Part shown: piece after piece, positions 1-5,204 of the stretch | Layout: every line of letters starts with the position of its first letter | Numbering within the stretch: the stretch's first letter is position 1 | From: Candidatus Rifleibacteriota bacterium | GTDB lineage: Bacteria > Riflebacteria > Ozemobacteria > Ozemobacterales > Ozemobacteraceae | Assembly (NCBI GenBank): GCA_022704885.1 | Contig: JAKJFO010000258.1 | Location: 1-5,204 of the forward strand | Reading direction: 5' to 3' | Length of the DNA stretch: 5,204 bases | Translations under genes and position numbers: made by a program | The notes under the pieces: model-generated | Told to the model about the DNA's origin: nothing | What the model saw: the letters and a program-made list of their open reading frames with translations, nothing else | Databases searched by the model: none

Positions 1-259
1 CAAGCTGGTCGGCCTGCCAGCTGAAGGTTGTTTCGGCAATAAAGAGCGAACCATGCGAGCAGGAAAGGCTTGAACATGTCTGATGCTGAGAGTGACATTC
101 GTCTGCATGATCGGCCGAGGTATACATGGCTGAGCTCTGGTGACTGCAGTCATGTGATTCATGGCAGATTTCGTGAATGACTCCCTGTAACAACACGGCA
201 AAAACGGCGATAAGCAACGTGAAAGCAAAAGCTTTCTTCGTGTCGTTTGACCGCAACAA
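1..259 (-). CDS. Membrane-anchored His/Cys-rich protein, partial (3' end beyond window)
   Basis: I do not recognise this gene. The frame is open from the proposed TTG start at 259 to the left edge, giving 86 residues with no stop. The N-terminus is short and charged (LLRSNDTKK). One hydrophobic segment follows at residues 10-28 (AFAFTLLIAVFAVLLQGVI), which could be a membrane anchor or uncleaved signal. After it lies a His/Cys-rich stretch at residues 29-69 with C32, H33, H36, C38, H40, H51, C55, H56, H59, C62, C67 and H69, a spacing that suggests metal binding outside the membrane. The TTG start is preferred because AGGTGG lies five bases upstream (270-265) and a TATAAT box lies just before that. 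An in-frame ATG at 310 would start upstream of the promoter, and an in-frame GTG at 267 is also possible. Small proteins of this look often sit beside heavy-metal efflux genes. That link is inference, because the downstream neighbours are outside the window. Confidence 0.6.
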   Translation of the reverse strand, partial: MLRSNDTKKAFAFTLLIAVFAVLLQGVIHEICHESHDCSHQSSAMYTSADHADECHSQHQTCSSLSCSHGSLFIAETTFSWQADQL

Positions 260-280
260 TTTTGCCACCTCGCCTGGAGT

Positions 281-309
281 ATTATAGAGTGAATATAGCA
301 GAATTTGCA
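281..309 (-). promoter_or_regulatory. Candidate promoter for the His/Cys-rich gene
   Basis: On the minus strand a perfect TATAAT occupies 286-281. A weak -35 match (TGCAAA, 309-304) stands 17 bases upstream. Transcription would begin near 274, just before the AGGTGG ribosome site at 270-265 and the TTG start at 259, leaving a leader of about 15 bases. The -10 match is good and the -35 is poor, so this could need an activator or be a chance match. Confidence 0.4.
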
Positions 310-350
310 TACCACTGCCATATGTTCTGATATTTGCGAAAGCGTACATG

Positions 351-385
351 AACAAGGCTGCCATAGCTAATGAGGCAGCCTTGTT
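351..385 (-). terminator. Hairpin terminator ending the map operon
   Basis: A perfect 12-bp stem (AACAAGGCTGCC at 351-362 with GGCAGCCTTGTT at 374-385) encloses an 11-base loop. Three more pairs, one of them a wobble, can extend its base. It lies 14 bases past the stop codon of the 399-938 gene, where a terminator is expected. The T-rich run after the stem is better on the plus strand (TTGTTTATTTGATT) than on the minus strand (CCTTGTTCATG), so it may work in both directions. No plus-strand gene is seen ahead of it. Confidence 0.65.
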
Positions 386-398
386 TATTTGATTAAGA

Positions 399-938
399 TT
401 ACTTCTGGGCAGGGGCCGGGTGTTTGATTTTGCCAGTGGCTTCTATGTTAACTTTTTTGCCGGGGTTGGCCTGAGCCATTTTGCCAAATTCACTTTCGTG
501 CTCGTTGAGAATGTGTATCAGAATCTCAAGTTCTGAATCACCGTTGGTGATGAAAACTCTCAGAAAAACTGCACGCTCCCGCAGCATCTTGATCGAGGCA
601 TAGGCTACATCTATAGTGATATTGCCGCCTTCATAGAGATTTATGATGATTGCAAGTGCGGTAGCAACACCTTTGGCGGTCTCGATGCCACGAATCATGG
701 TTTCGAGCTGGGCATTGATTTTGTCGGCTTTCAGCCAGACAAAGTCCTCGTCAGAAGGATTGCCTTTACCGGTTTTATCAGACTGATCAGGGTTACCATT
801 ATTGGCAAGTTCAGCCAGTTTTGTGACTATTTTGCTGTACCCTTCAAGCACCGACCGGAAATTATTTTCGTCAAAGGCCATGACCGGCGCACTGCCGATC
901 AGGCTTGCAAGCACCAGAATCACTATTATTCTGTTCAT
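399..938 (-). CDS. Secreted helical protein of unknown function
   Basis: I do not recognise this 179-residue protein. It begins with a typical Sec signal peptide: MNR, a hydrophobic core at residues 4-14, and a likely cleavage after A21 in an A-P-V-M-A site, leaving a mature start at FDEN. The mature part looks mainly alpha-helical. A polar, glycine/asparagine/aspartate-rich linker spans residues 46-64, separating helices at 24-45 from a longer helical region at 65-155. Residues 91-102 are hydrophobic but too short and isolated to be called a membrane span. The C-terminal tail (158-179) is lysine- and proline-rich. There is no cysteine and no visible catalytic motif. The start is supported by GGAGG five to seven bases before the ATG. 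It follows the 1002-1340 gene by 61 bases in the same direction and is probably the last gene of the map operon. A weak promoter of its own (TTGTCA at 988-983) cannot be excluded. Confidence 0.8.
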   Translation of the reverse strand: MNRIIVILVLASLIGSAPVMAFDENNFRSVLEGYSKIVTKLAELANNGNPDQSDKTGKGNPSDEDFVWLKADKINAQLETMIRGIETAKGVATALAIIINLYEGGNITIDVAYASIKMLRERAVFLRVFITNGDSELEILIHILNEHESEFGKMAQANPGKKVNIEATGKIKHPAPAQK

Positions 939-1001
939 AACTTCCTCCGTCTGAGAACGTATACTCTCATCCTAAGGAAATTATGACAATGTGTCCAGAG
1001 G

Positions 1002-1340
1002 TCAGCCGAACATGCTGTTGAGTTCTGCCGCCATTTCGCGTGCGATGCGGGCCAGCTCACCCTTTTTCTTTTTCAGAAACGTCGGTACATTGGCCTTGCT
1101 GACCTTCGACAGCTCGCTTATCTTTTCGACAAGCTCGCGCAGCGTCAGTTCATAGTTCTTTGGCGTGCGCGGAATATCGACCATGGCATGCATCTCAAAC
1201 TTGATGGTCGCAATTCGAAAATCCATTTCATCGAGAACTTCGTTAAACTGTTCGCTGATCTTGCGATCAGGGTCGAATTCCTTGTCACTGTCAGCTTCGT
1301 CTTCGATAAATCTCAGGTAGTCCAGCAGAAGTTCTTCCAT
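1002..1340 (-). CDS. Small charged helical protein of unknown function
   Basis: I do not recognise this 112-residue protein. It has no signal peptide or membrane segment and no cysteine, so it is probably cytosolic. The first 40 residues are strongly acidic (E, D in nearly every turn). A short break at residues 55-61 (DIPRTPK) is followed by amphipathic helices and a basic patch KKKK at 90-93, then a final helix rich in A, E and R. This could pack as a small helical bundle, possibly dimeric. The ATG at 1340 has a TGGAGG ribosome site about five bases upstream. The gene starts 21 bases after the map stop codon, so the two are very likely cotranscribed and perhaps translationally coupled. Being real is supported by the good ribosome site, full-length open frame and tight spacing; function is unknown. 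Confidence 0.75.
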   Translation of the reverse strand: MEELLLDYLRFIEDEADSDKEFDPDRKISEQFNEVLDEMDFRIATIKFEMHAMVDIPRTPKNYELTLRELVEKISELSKVSKANVPTFLKKKKGELARIAREMAAELNSMFG

Positions 1341-1361
1341 TTTTCCTCCAGAAAATCAGTT

Positions 1362-2246
1362 TCAGAGATCGTAAGGGGTCAGGCTTTCGTAACCGTTTTC
1401 AGTCACTACGACGGTCTGTTCGAATTGTGCGGAAAGAGAGCCATCGCGAGTCACTGCTGTCCACTGGTCGTCGAGCACGCGCAGAAAGCGTTTGCCAAGA
1501 TTGACCATTGGTTCGACCGTGAACACCATGCCAGGAACCATGGTGATCCCGGTGTGGGGCTTGCCAAAATGAGGTATATCGGGTGGCTCATGAAAAACCT
1601 TGCCAATGCCGTGGCCGATGAATTCACGAACTACTGAGGCTCCTTCGCCTTCGGCATACTGCTGAATTTCATGACCGATATCGCCGATTGTGTTGTCAGG
1701 CTTAACGGCAGTCAGGCCACGCTTGAGCGACTCACGTGCGATATTGACGATCTTGTGCGCGTCTGCTCCACATTCGCCAACGAAAAAAGTCATATTGGCA
1801 TCAGCATAATAATCATCAAGAATCGAAGTGACATCGACGTTTACGATGTCGCCTTCGATCAGAACACGGTCAGACGGGATTCCGTGGCAGATGACCTCAT
1901 TCACCGAAGTACAGATGCTTTTTGGAAAACCCCGATAATTCAGCGGTGCCGGGCGCGCTCCGTTTTTGATCGTATAATCATGCACGAGACGATTGATATC
2001 GTTGGTGGTCACTCCAGGCCGGATAAATTCTTTTGCGAGCCAGAGAGTATCTACTACAAGCTTGCCGGCTTTTCTGATTCCGGCGATGTCTTTTGGTGTC
2101 TTGAGTTTTATACGGTAATTCCTCAGGTAGAGATCGGCTACGCTAAGAGTATGAGCAGACTGACTGATCATGCAGCATCTTTTGTATTTGAGCCCGCTGC
2201 CGCATGGACAAAGGTCGTTGCGGCCTGTTATAAGTTCTTCTTTCAT
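1362..2246 (-). CDS. map: Methionine aminopeptidase, type I with N-terminal SEC-C zinc motif
   Basis: The enzyme removes the initiator methionine from new proteins in the cytosol. The 294-residue product starts with a SEC-C motif (C13-P-C15-G-S-G, then K-R-C24-C25), a zinc-binding segment found in a subset of bacterial MAPs, such as chlamydial ones, and thought to help ribosome docking. The pita-bread peptidase domain follows from about residue 46. All expected residues are present: H121 (VICHGIP), metal ligands D138 (NVDVT) and D149, H212 (GHGIG), E245 (VEPMVN) and E276 (SAQFE), plus H219 in FHEPP. The ATG at 2246 is chosen because AGGAG stands seven to eight bases upstream and puts the SEC-C motif at the usual N-terminal position. 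The frame stays open to a TTG at 2318, but that has no good ribosome site and lies inside the likely promoter. It leads an operon with the two unknown genes downstream. Confidence 0.96.
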   Translation of the reverse strand: MKEELITGRNDLCPCGSGLKYKRCCMISQSAHTLSVADLYLRNYRIKLKTPKDIAGIRKAGKLVVDTLWLAKEFIRPGVTTNDINRLVHDYTIKNGARPAPLNYRGFPKSICTSVNEVICHGIPSDRVLIEGDIVNVDVTSILDDYYADANMTFFVGECGADAHKIVNIARESLKRGLTAVKPDNTIGDIGHEIQQYAEGEGASVVREFIGHGIGKVFHEPPDIPHFGKPHTGITMVPGMVFTVEPMVNLGKRFLRVLDDQWTAVTRDGSLSAQFEQTVVVTENGYESLTPYDL

Positions 2247-2299
2247 GATTTTCTCCTGCCACTGGGACAAGCCGAACCTGTCGACCGAATGAGCTTTTG

Positions 2300-2328
2300 A
2301 GTATACTCCTGCCAGCAAATAGAAACAA
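2300..2328 (-). promoter_or_regulatory. Candidate proximal promoter of map
   Basis: On the minus strand TTGTTT (2328-2323) and TATACT (2305-2300) are separated by exactly 17 bases. Transcription would start near 2293 and give a leader of about 47 bases to the ATG at 2246. The -10 lies inside a perfect palindrome GAGTATACTC (2299-2308), which could serve as an operator or be incidental. This placement argues against a map start at 2318. Confidence 0.45.
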
Positions 2329-2339
2329 GTATAAAATGC

Positions 2340-2368
2340 TTGCGAATGTACGATTTTACATCTAATAT
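2340..2368 (+). promoter_or_regulatory. Candidate promoter of speA
   Basis: TTGCGA (2340-2345) is followed after 17 bases by TAATAT (2363-2368); a better -10 word TATAAC (2366-2371) overlaps it with a 20-base spacer. Transcription would start near 2376, giving a short leader of about 30 bases that leaves no room for a riboswitch or attenuator. Each hexamer matches consensus at four of six positions, so the call is tentative. Confidence 0.4.
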
Positions 2369-2380
2369 AACCCCTTACAA
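2353..2380 (-). promoter_or_regulatory. Candidate distal promoter of map
   Basis: On the minus strand TTGTAA (2380-2375) and TAAAAT (2358-2353) are 16 bases apart, each a fair match to the sigma-70 consensus. It overlaps the plus-strand promoter candidate for speA, so only one polymerase could bind at a time. It may be an alternative to the proximal map promoter or a chance match in AT-rich DNA. Confidence 0.35.
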
Positions 2381-2391
2381 ATTTTTAATTC

Positions 2392-2399
2392 AAGGAGGT
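2392..2399 (+). promoter_or_regulatory. Strong ribosome binding site of speA
   Basis: AAGGAGGT is a full match to the anti-Shine-Dalgarno core and ends five bases before the ATG at 2405. It fixes the speA start and predicts efficient translation. Confidence 0.85.
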
Positions 2400-2404
2400 T
2401 TGCG

Positions 2405-4303
2405 ATGCGAAAATGGCGTCCGGAAGATTCTGCTGAACTCTACAACATTGAAGGCTGGGGAATTGGTTATTTTGGGGTCAACAAAGCCGGAAATGTTACT
2501 GTCATGCCGCATCGCAACCCGAAACAGGCAGTCGACATAAAAGAAATTCTCGACGAACTCTCGCTCAAGGACGTGTCGTTTCCGGTATTACTGAGATTCC
2601 CCGACATCCTCGACGAGCGTATCGAAACCATCTCTAACTGCTTTAAAAGCGCATCTGAAGAATACAATTTTGGCGGAAACTACTACACGGTCTACCCGAT
2701 CAAGGTGAATCAGCAGCGCCCGGTCGTCGAAGAAATCGTGCAGTATGGCCAGAAGTTCAACATCGGCATCGAAGCTGGCTCTAAGCCAGAACTGCACGCG
2801 GTTCTGGCGCTGATGGACAACCCGGACGCGATTATCATCTGCAACGGCTATAAAGATGAAGAATTCATAGAACTCGCTCTGTTGGCCCAGAAAATGGGAA
2901 AGAAAATTTTTATCGTCGCCGAAAAGTTCAACGAACTCAAGCTCATCTGTAAACTCGCCAAAACCCACAAAGTCCGCCCGAACATCGGCATGCGCATCAA
3001 ACTGGCCGCATTCGGCAGCGGCAAATGGGAAGACTCAGGCGGCGACAAGAGCAAGTTCGGCCTAACCCCGACCGAACTGATCGAGGCCGTCGAATACGTT
3101 AAAGAAGAAGAACTCATCGACTGCATCAAGCTCATACACTGCCATCTCGGCAGCCAGATCACCAATATCCGCAAAATAAAACGCGGACTCAAAGAAGCTT
3201 CTCAGTTCTATGTTCAGCTGCACAAACTCGGCTGTAACCTTGAATACGTCGACATCGGCGGCGGCCTTGGCGTCGATTACGACGGCACCCGCACGACGAT
3301 TTCGAGCAGCATCAACTATTCGATTCAGGAATACGCCAACGACGCAGTATCTGCCCTTCAGGATGCCGCCGACAAAAACGGCCTGCCTCACCCGCACCTG
3401 ATCACCGAGTCAGGCCGGGCATTGACCGCCCACCACTCGATACTGGTGTTCAACGTGCTCGAAACCACTTCGCCACCCCGTGCTGATTTCGAAGAACTCG
3501 AACTCACCAAAAAAGATCACGAACTGGTGCGCGACATGCACACCATCTTCGATTCTCTTACTGACCTGACCATGATCGAAGCCTGGCACGACGCACAGCA
3601 GCTGCGCGAAGAAGCACTCGACCTCTTCAACCTCGGCATGCTCGATCTCAAGTCTCGCGCCAAAGCAGAACGCCTGTTCTGGGCAATCGCCCACGAAGTC
3701 AGAGAACTGGCGAGCCAGCTGAAGCATTCGGCCGAAGAGCTGCGCCAGCTCGACAAAATACTCGCCGAAAAATATTTCTGCAACTTCTCGCTGTTCCAGT
3801 CATTGCCCGACGCCTGGGCCGTTGACCAGCTTTTCCCGATCATGCCTTTGCACCGCCTCGGAGAAAAACCGACGCATTCAGCAACAATTCAGGATATCAC
3901 CTGCGATTCAGATGGTAAGATCGACCGCTTCATCGGCAACCGCAATTTCAATCCCTGCCTGCCGTTGCACAATCTAAAAACCTATGAACCCTATTATCTC
4001 GGGGTGTTCATGGTTGGCGCGTATCAGGAGATTCTCGGCGATCTGCACAACCTGTTCGGCGATACCAACGCCGTGCATATAACGGTTAACGATGATGGCA
4101 GCTATCAGATCGACAAGATCATCGACGGCGAAACCGTGGCCGACGTGCTCGACTACGTGCAGTTCAACGCAAAAAAACTGGTGCGCACCATGGAATCATG
4201 GGTGGCCTCTTCGGTTAAAGAAGGCAAGATCACGATTACCGAAGGCAAAGAATTTCTCGCCATCTACCGCTCGGGCCTCTACGGCTACACCTATCTCGAA
4301 TAA
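2405..4303 (+). CDS. speA: Biosynthetic arginine decarboxylase (PLP-dependent)
   Basis: SpeA converts arginine to agmatine and CO2, the first step of the agmatine route to putrescine and the other polyamines. The 632-residue product is close to the E. coli enzyme in length (about 658) and collinear with it, with a shorter N-terminus. The PLP barrel contains the Schiff-base lysine K100 in YPIKVNQ, then EAGSK (123-127), GSGKW (204-208), SKFGL (216-220), HCHLGSQ (245-251), the phosphate-binding GGGLG (285-289) and ESGRA (335-339). A helical insert spans roughly 360-455, as in the SpeA helical-bundle domain. The C-terminal part has DAWAVDQLFP (469-478), the active-site cysteine C500 in DITCDSDG, FMVGAYQE (535-542) and ends in YGYTYLE. 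This domain set separates it from diaminopimelate and ornithine decarboxylases. No agmatinase, agmatine deiminase or carbamoylputrescine hydrolase gene is in the window. It is monocistronic here, between a divergent map and a convergent glnS. Confidence 0.98.
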   Translation: MRKWRPEDSAELYNIEGWGIGYFGVNKAGNVTVMPHRNPKQAVDIKEILDELSLKDVSFPVLLRFPDILDERIETISNCFKSASEEYNFGGNYYTVYPIKVNQQRPVVEEIVQYGQKFNIGIEAGSKPELHAVLALMDNPDAIIICNGYKDEEFIELALLAQKMGKKIFIVAEKFNELKLICKLAKTHKVRPNIGMRIKLAAFGSGKWEDSGGDKSKFGLTPTELIEAVEYVKEEELIDCIKLIHCHLGSQITNIRKIKRGLKEASQFYVQLHKLGCNLEYVDIGGGLGVDYDGTRTTISSSINYSIQEYANDAVSALQDAADKNGLPHPHLITESGRALTAHHSILVFNVLETTSPPRADFEELELTKKDHELVRDMHTIFDSLTDLTMIEAWHDAQQLREEALDLFNLGMLDLKSRAKAERLFWAIAHEVRELASQLKHSAEELRQLDKILAEKYFCNFSLFQSLPDAWAVDQLFPIMPLHRLGEKPTHSATIQDITCDSDGKIDRFIGNRNFNPCLPLHNLKTYEPYYLGVFMVGAYQEILGDLHNLFGDTNAVHITVNDDGSYQIDKIIDGETVADVLDYVQFNAKKLVRTMESWVASSVKEGKITITEGKEFLAIYRSGLYGYTYLE

Positions 4304-4313
4304 AACAGCAACA

Positions 4314-4351
4314 AAAACGCCGCGCCGGTTATATTGCCGGTGCGGCGTTTT
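4314..4351. terminator. Bidirectional intrinsic terminator between speA and glnS
   Basis: A 15-bp stem with one G-T wobble (4314-4328 with 4337-4351) encloses the loop TTATATTG. The core is GC-rich (ACGCCGC...GCGGCGT). It has an A run on the left flank and TTTTATTTT on the right, so it has U tracts for both directions. It lies 10 bases past the speA stop and 14 bases past the glnS stop, serving both convergent genes. Confidence 0.92.
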
Positions 4352-4365
4352 ATTTTAAACTGATA

Positions 4366-5204
4366 TCAATCTGGCTGGTTTTTCTGGACTTTGGCCCAGC
4401 CATCTTTGAGCGAGACGGTGCGGTTGAAGATGAGATGATCGCCGGTTGAATCAGCATCCTTGCAGAAGTAACCCATGCGCAGAAACTGCAGTGGTGCGCC
4501 AACCGCGACATCGGCCAGAGCCGGTTCAACCACGCTGTCAGTAAGCACTTCGAGCGAATCCGGATTCATTCTGCTGATGAAGTCTTCACCCTCTTCAACC
4601 TTGTCAGGGTTTTCCTGGTTGAAGAGATGGTCGTAAAGGCGAATTTCAGCTTTACGGCCCAGAGTGGCCGAAACCCAATGCAGCGTGCCCTTGACTCTGC
4701 GGCCATCTGGAGAAGCGCCGCCGCGGCTGGCCGGGTCGTATTCGCAGTGAACTTCGACGACCTTTCCGGCAGCGTCTTTGACGACACTGCGGCAGGTCAC
4801 GTAATATGCGTGCTTCAGGCGAACTTCGGCACCTGGAGACAATCTGAAGTATTTTTTCGGTGGGTCTTCCATGAAGTCTTCTGCTTCGATGTAGAGTTCG
4901 CGGGTAAAAGCGACCTTGCGGGTGCCGGCATTCGGATCTTCGGGATTGTTGTCGGCATCGAACACTTCGACGAGGTCGGCAGGATAGTTGGTAATGACAA
5001 GTTTGACCGGGCGCAGAACCGCCATGAAGCGAAGTGCATTGCGGTTGAGGTCATCACGCACGCAGTTTTCGAGCAGAGCGAATTCGACCGTGCTGTTGGC
5101 CTTGGCAACACCAATGCGGTCGCAGAAATCGCGCAGAGCTGCTGCCGGGTATCCGCGGCGGCGCATGCCTGAAATAGTTGGCATGCGTGGGTCGTTCCAG
5201 CCTG
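4366..5204 (-). CDS. glnS: Glutaminyl-tRNA synthetase, partial (5' end beyond window)
   Basis: This class Ic synthetase attaches glutamine to tRNA-Gln in the cytosol. The window holds the last 278 residues and the stop codon; the frame is still open at the right edge. The fragment begins GWNDPRMPTISG, which aligns with E. coli GlnRS from about residue 284, so the Rossmann catalytic domain with the HIGH-like and MSK motifs lies outside. Further signature stretches are MRRRGY (just after PTISG), MAVLRPVKLVI at the start of the anticodon-binding beta-barrels, DGRRVKGTLHWVS, EIRLYDHLF, and near the C-terminus GYFCKDAD and FNRTVSLKDGWAKV. These distinguish it from GluRS, which has a helical anticodon domain. 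The internal ATG at 5184 is not a start, as homology continues upstream of it. Its presence means this organism charges tRNA-Gln directly, at least in part. Gene end and terminator are intact. Confidence 0.97.
   Translation of the reverse strand, partial: GWNDPRMPTISGMRRRGYPAAALRDFCDRIGVAKANSTVEFALLENCVRDDLNRNALRFMAVLRPVKLVITNYPADLVEVFDADNNPEDPNAGTRKVAFTRELYIEAEDFMEDPPKKYFRLSPGAEVRLKHAYYVTCRSVVKDAAGKVVEVHCEYDPASRGGASPDGRRVKGTLHWVSATLGRKAEIRLYDHLFNQENPDKVEEGEDFISRMNPDSLEVLTDSVVEPALADVAVGAPLQFLRMGYFCKDADSTGDHLIFNRTVSLKDGWAKVQKNQPD

Noticed and set aside
1..321. A second open minus-strand frame starting at ATG 321 and also running off the left edge
   Set aside because: Its product is rich in Arg, Cys and Pro without a coherent domain, and it begins upstream of the TATAAT box; the overlapping frame from 259 has a clear membrane segment and ordered His/Cys pattern.
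1188..2300. Plus-strand open frames at 1188-1637 and 1671-2300, opposite map and the 112-residue gene
   Set aside because: They are antisense to a firmly identified map with all catalytic residues, show no family resemblance and lack good ribosome sites.
2376..2404. Possible riboswitch or attenuator in the speA leader
   Set aside because: The predicted leader is only about 30 bases, AT-rich and without a stable hairpin.
2340..2540. A plus-strand 66-residue frame across the speA start, possible leader peptide
   Set aside because: It has no ribosome site of its own, overlaps the speA Shine-Dalgarno and start in another frame, and shows no arginine-rich or stalling-type sequence.
3410..3843. 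Minus-strand open frames inside speA (also 2588-3397)
   Set aside because: They follow from the third-position GC bias of speA on the opposite strand; the sense frame is unambiguous SpeA.
4092..4358. Plus-strand frame overlapping the speA 3' end
   Set aside because: Low-complexity Ser/Thr/Arg-rich product in a shifted frame that runs into the terminator stem; no support as a gene.
4627..5172. 181-residue plus-strand frame opposite glnS
   Set aside because: Antisense shadow of a well-conserved synthetase, no ribosome site and no recognisable domain.

Overview
The window reads as part of an ordinary bacterial chromosome, probably from a diderm (Gram-negative-type) bacterium. The visible signs are a glutaminyl-tRNA synthetase, a long biosynthetic arginine decarboxylase of the E. 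coli SpeA type, a type I methionine aminopeptidase with an N-terminal SEC-C zinc motif, and a Sec signal peptide on a small secreted protein. Coding density is high and Shine-Dalgarno sites are strong. The phylum cannot be fixed from this sequence alone. No tRNA, rRNA, CRISPR array, insertion sequence or phage gene is visible.

Layout from left to right. Bases 1-259 (minus) hold the start of a membrane-anchored, His/Cys-rich protein that leaves the window at the left edge; it has its own TATAAT box. A strong hairpin at 351-385 separates it from a minus-strand run of three genes: map (1362-2246), an unrecognised 112-residue soluble protein (1002-1340) and an unrecognised 179-residue secreted protein (399-938). 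The intergenic region 2247-2404 carries divergent promoter candidates: minus-strand ones for map and a plus-strand one for speA. speA (2405-4303, plus) is complete and faces the 3' end of glnS (4366-5204, minus, 5' end outside the window). The two share a bidirectional intrinsic terminator at 4314-4351.

The genes are mostly housekeeping. Map trims the initiator methionine, GlnS charges tRNA-Gln, and SpeA makes agmatine for polyamine synthesis. The two unknown genes behind map and the His/Cys-rich fragment are the only parts whose role is open. I found no convincing new multi-gene system. The most worthwhile leads are the metal-binding-like fragment at the left edge and the two orphan proteins linked to map.
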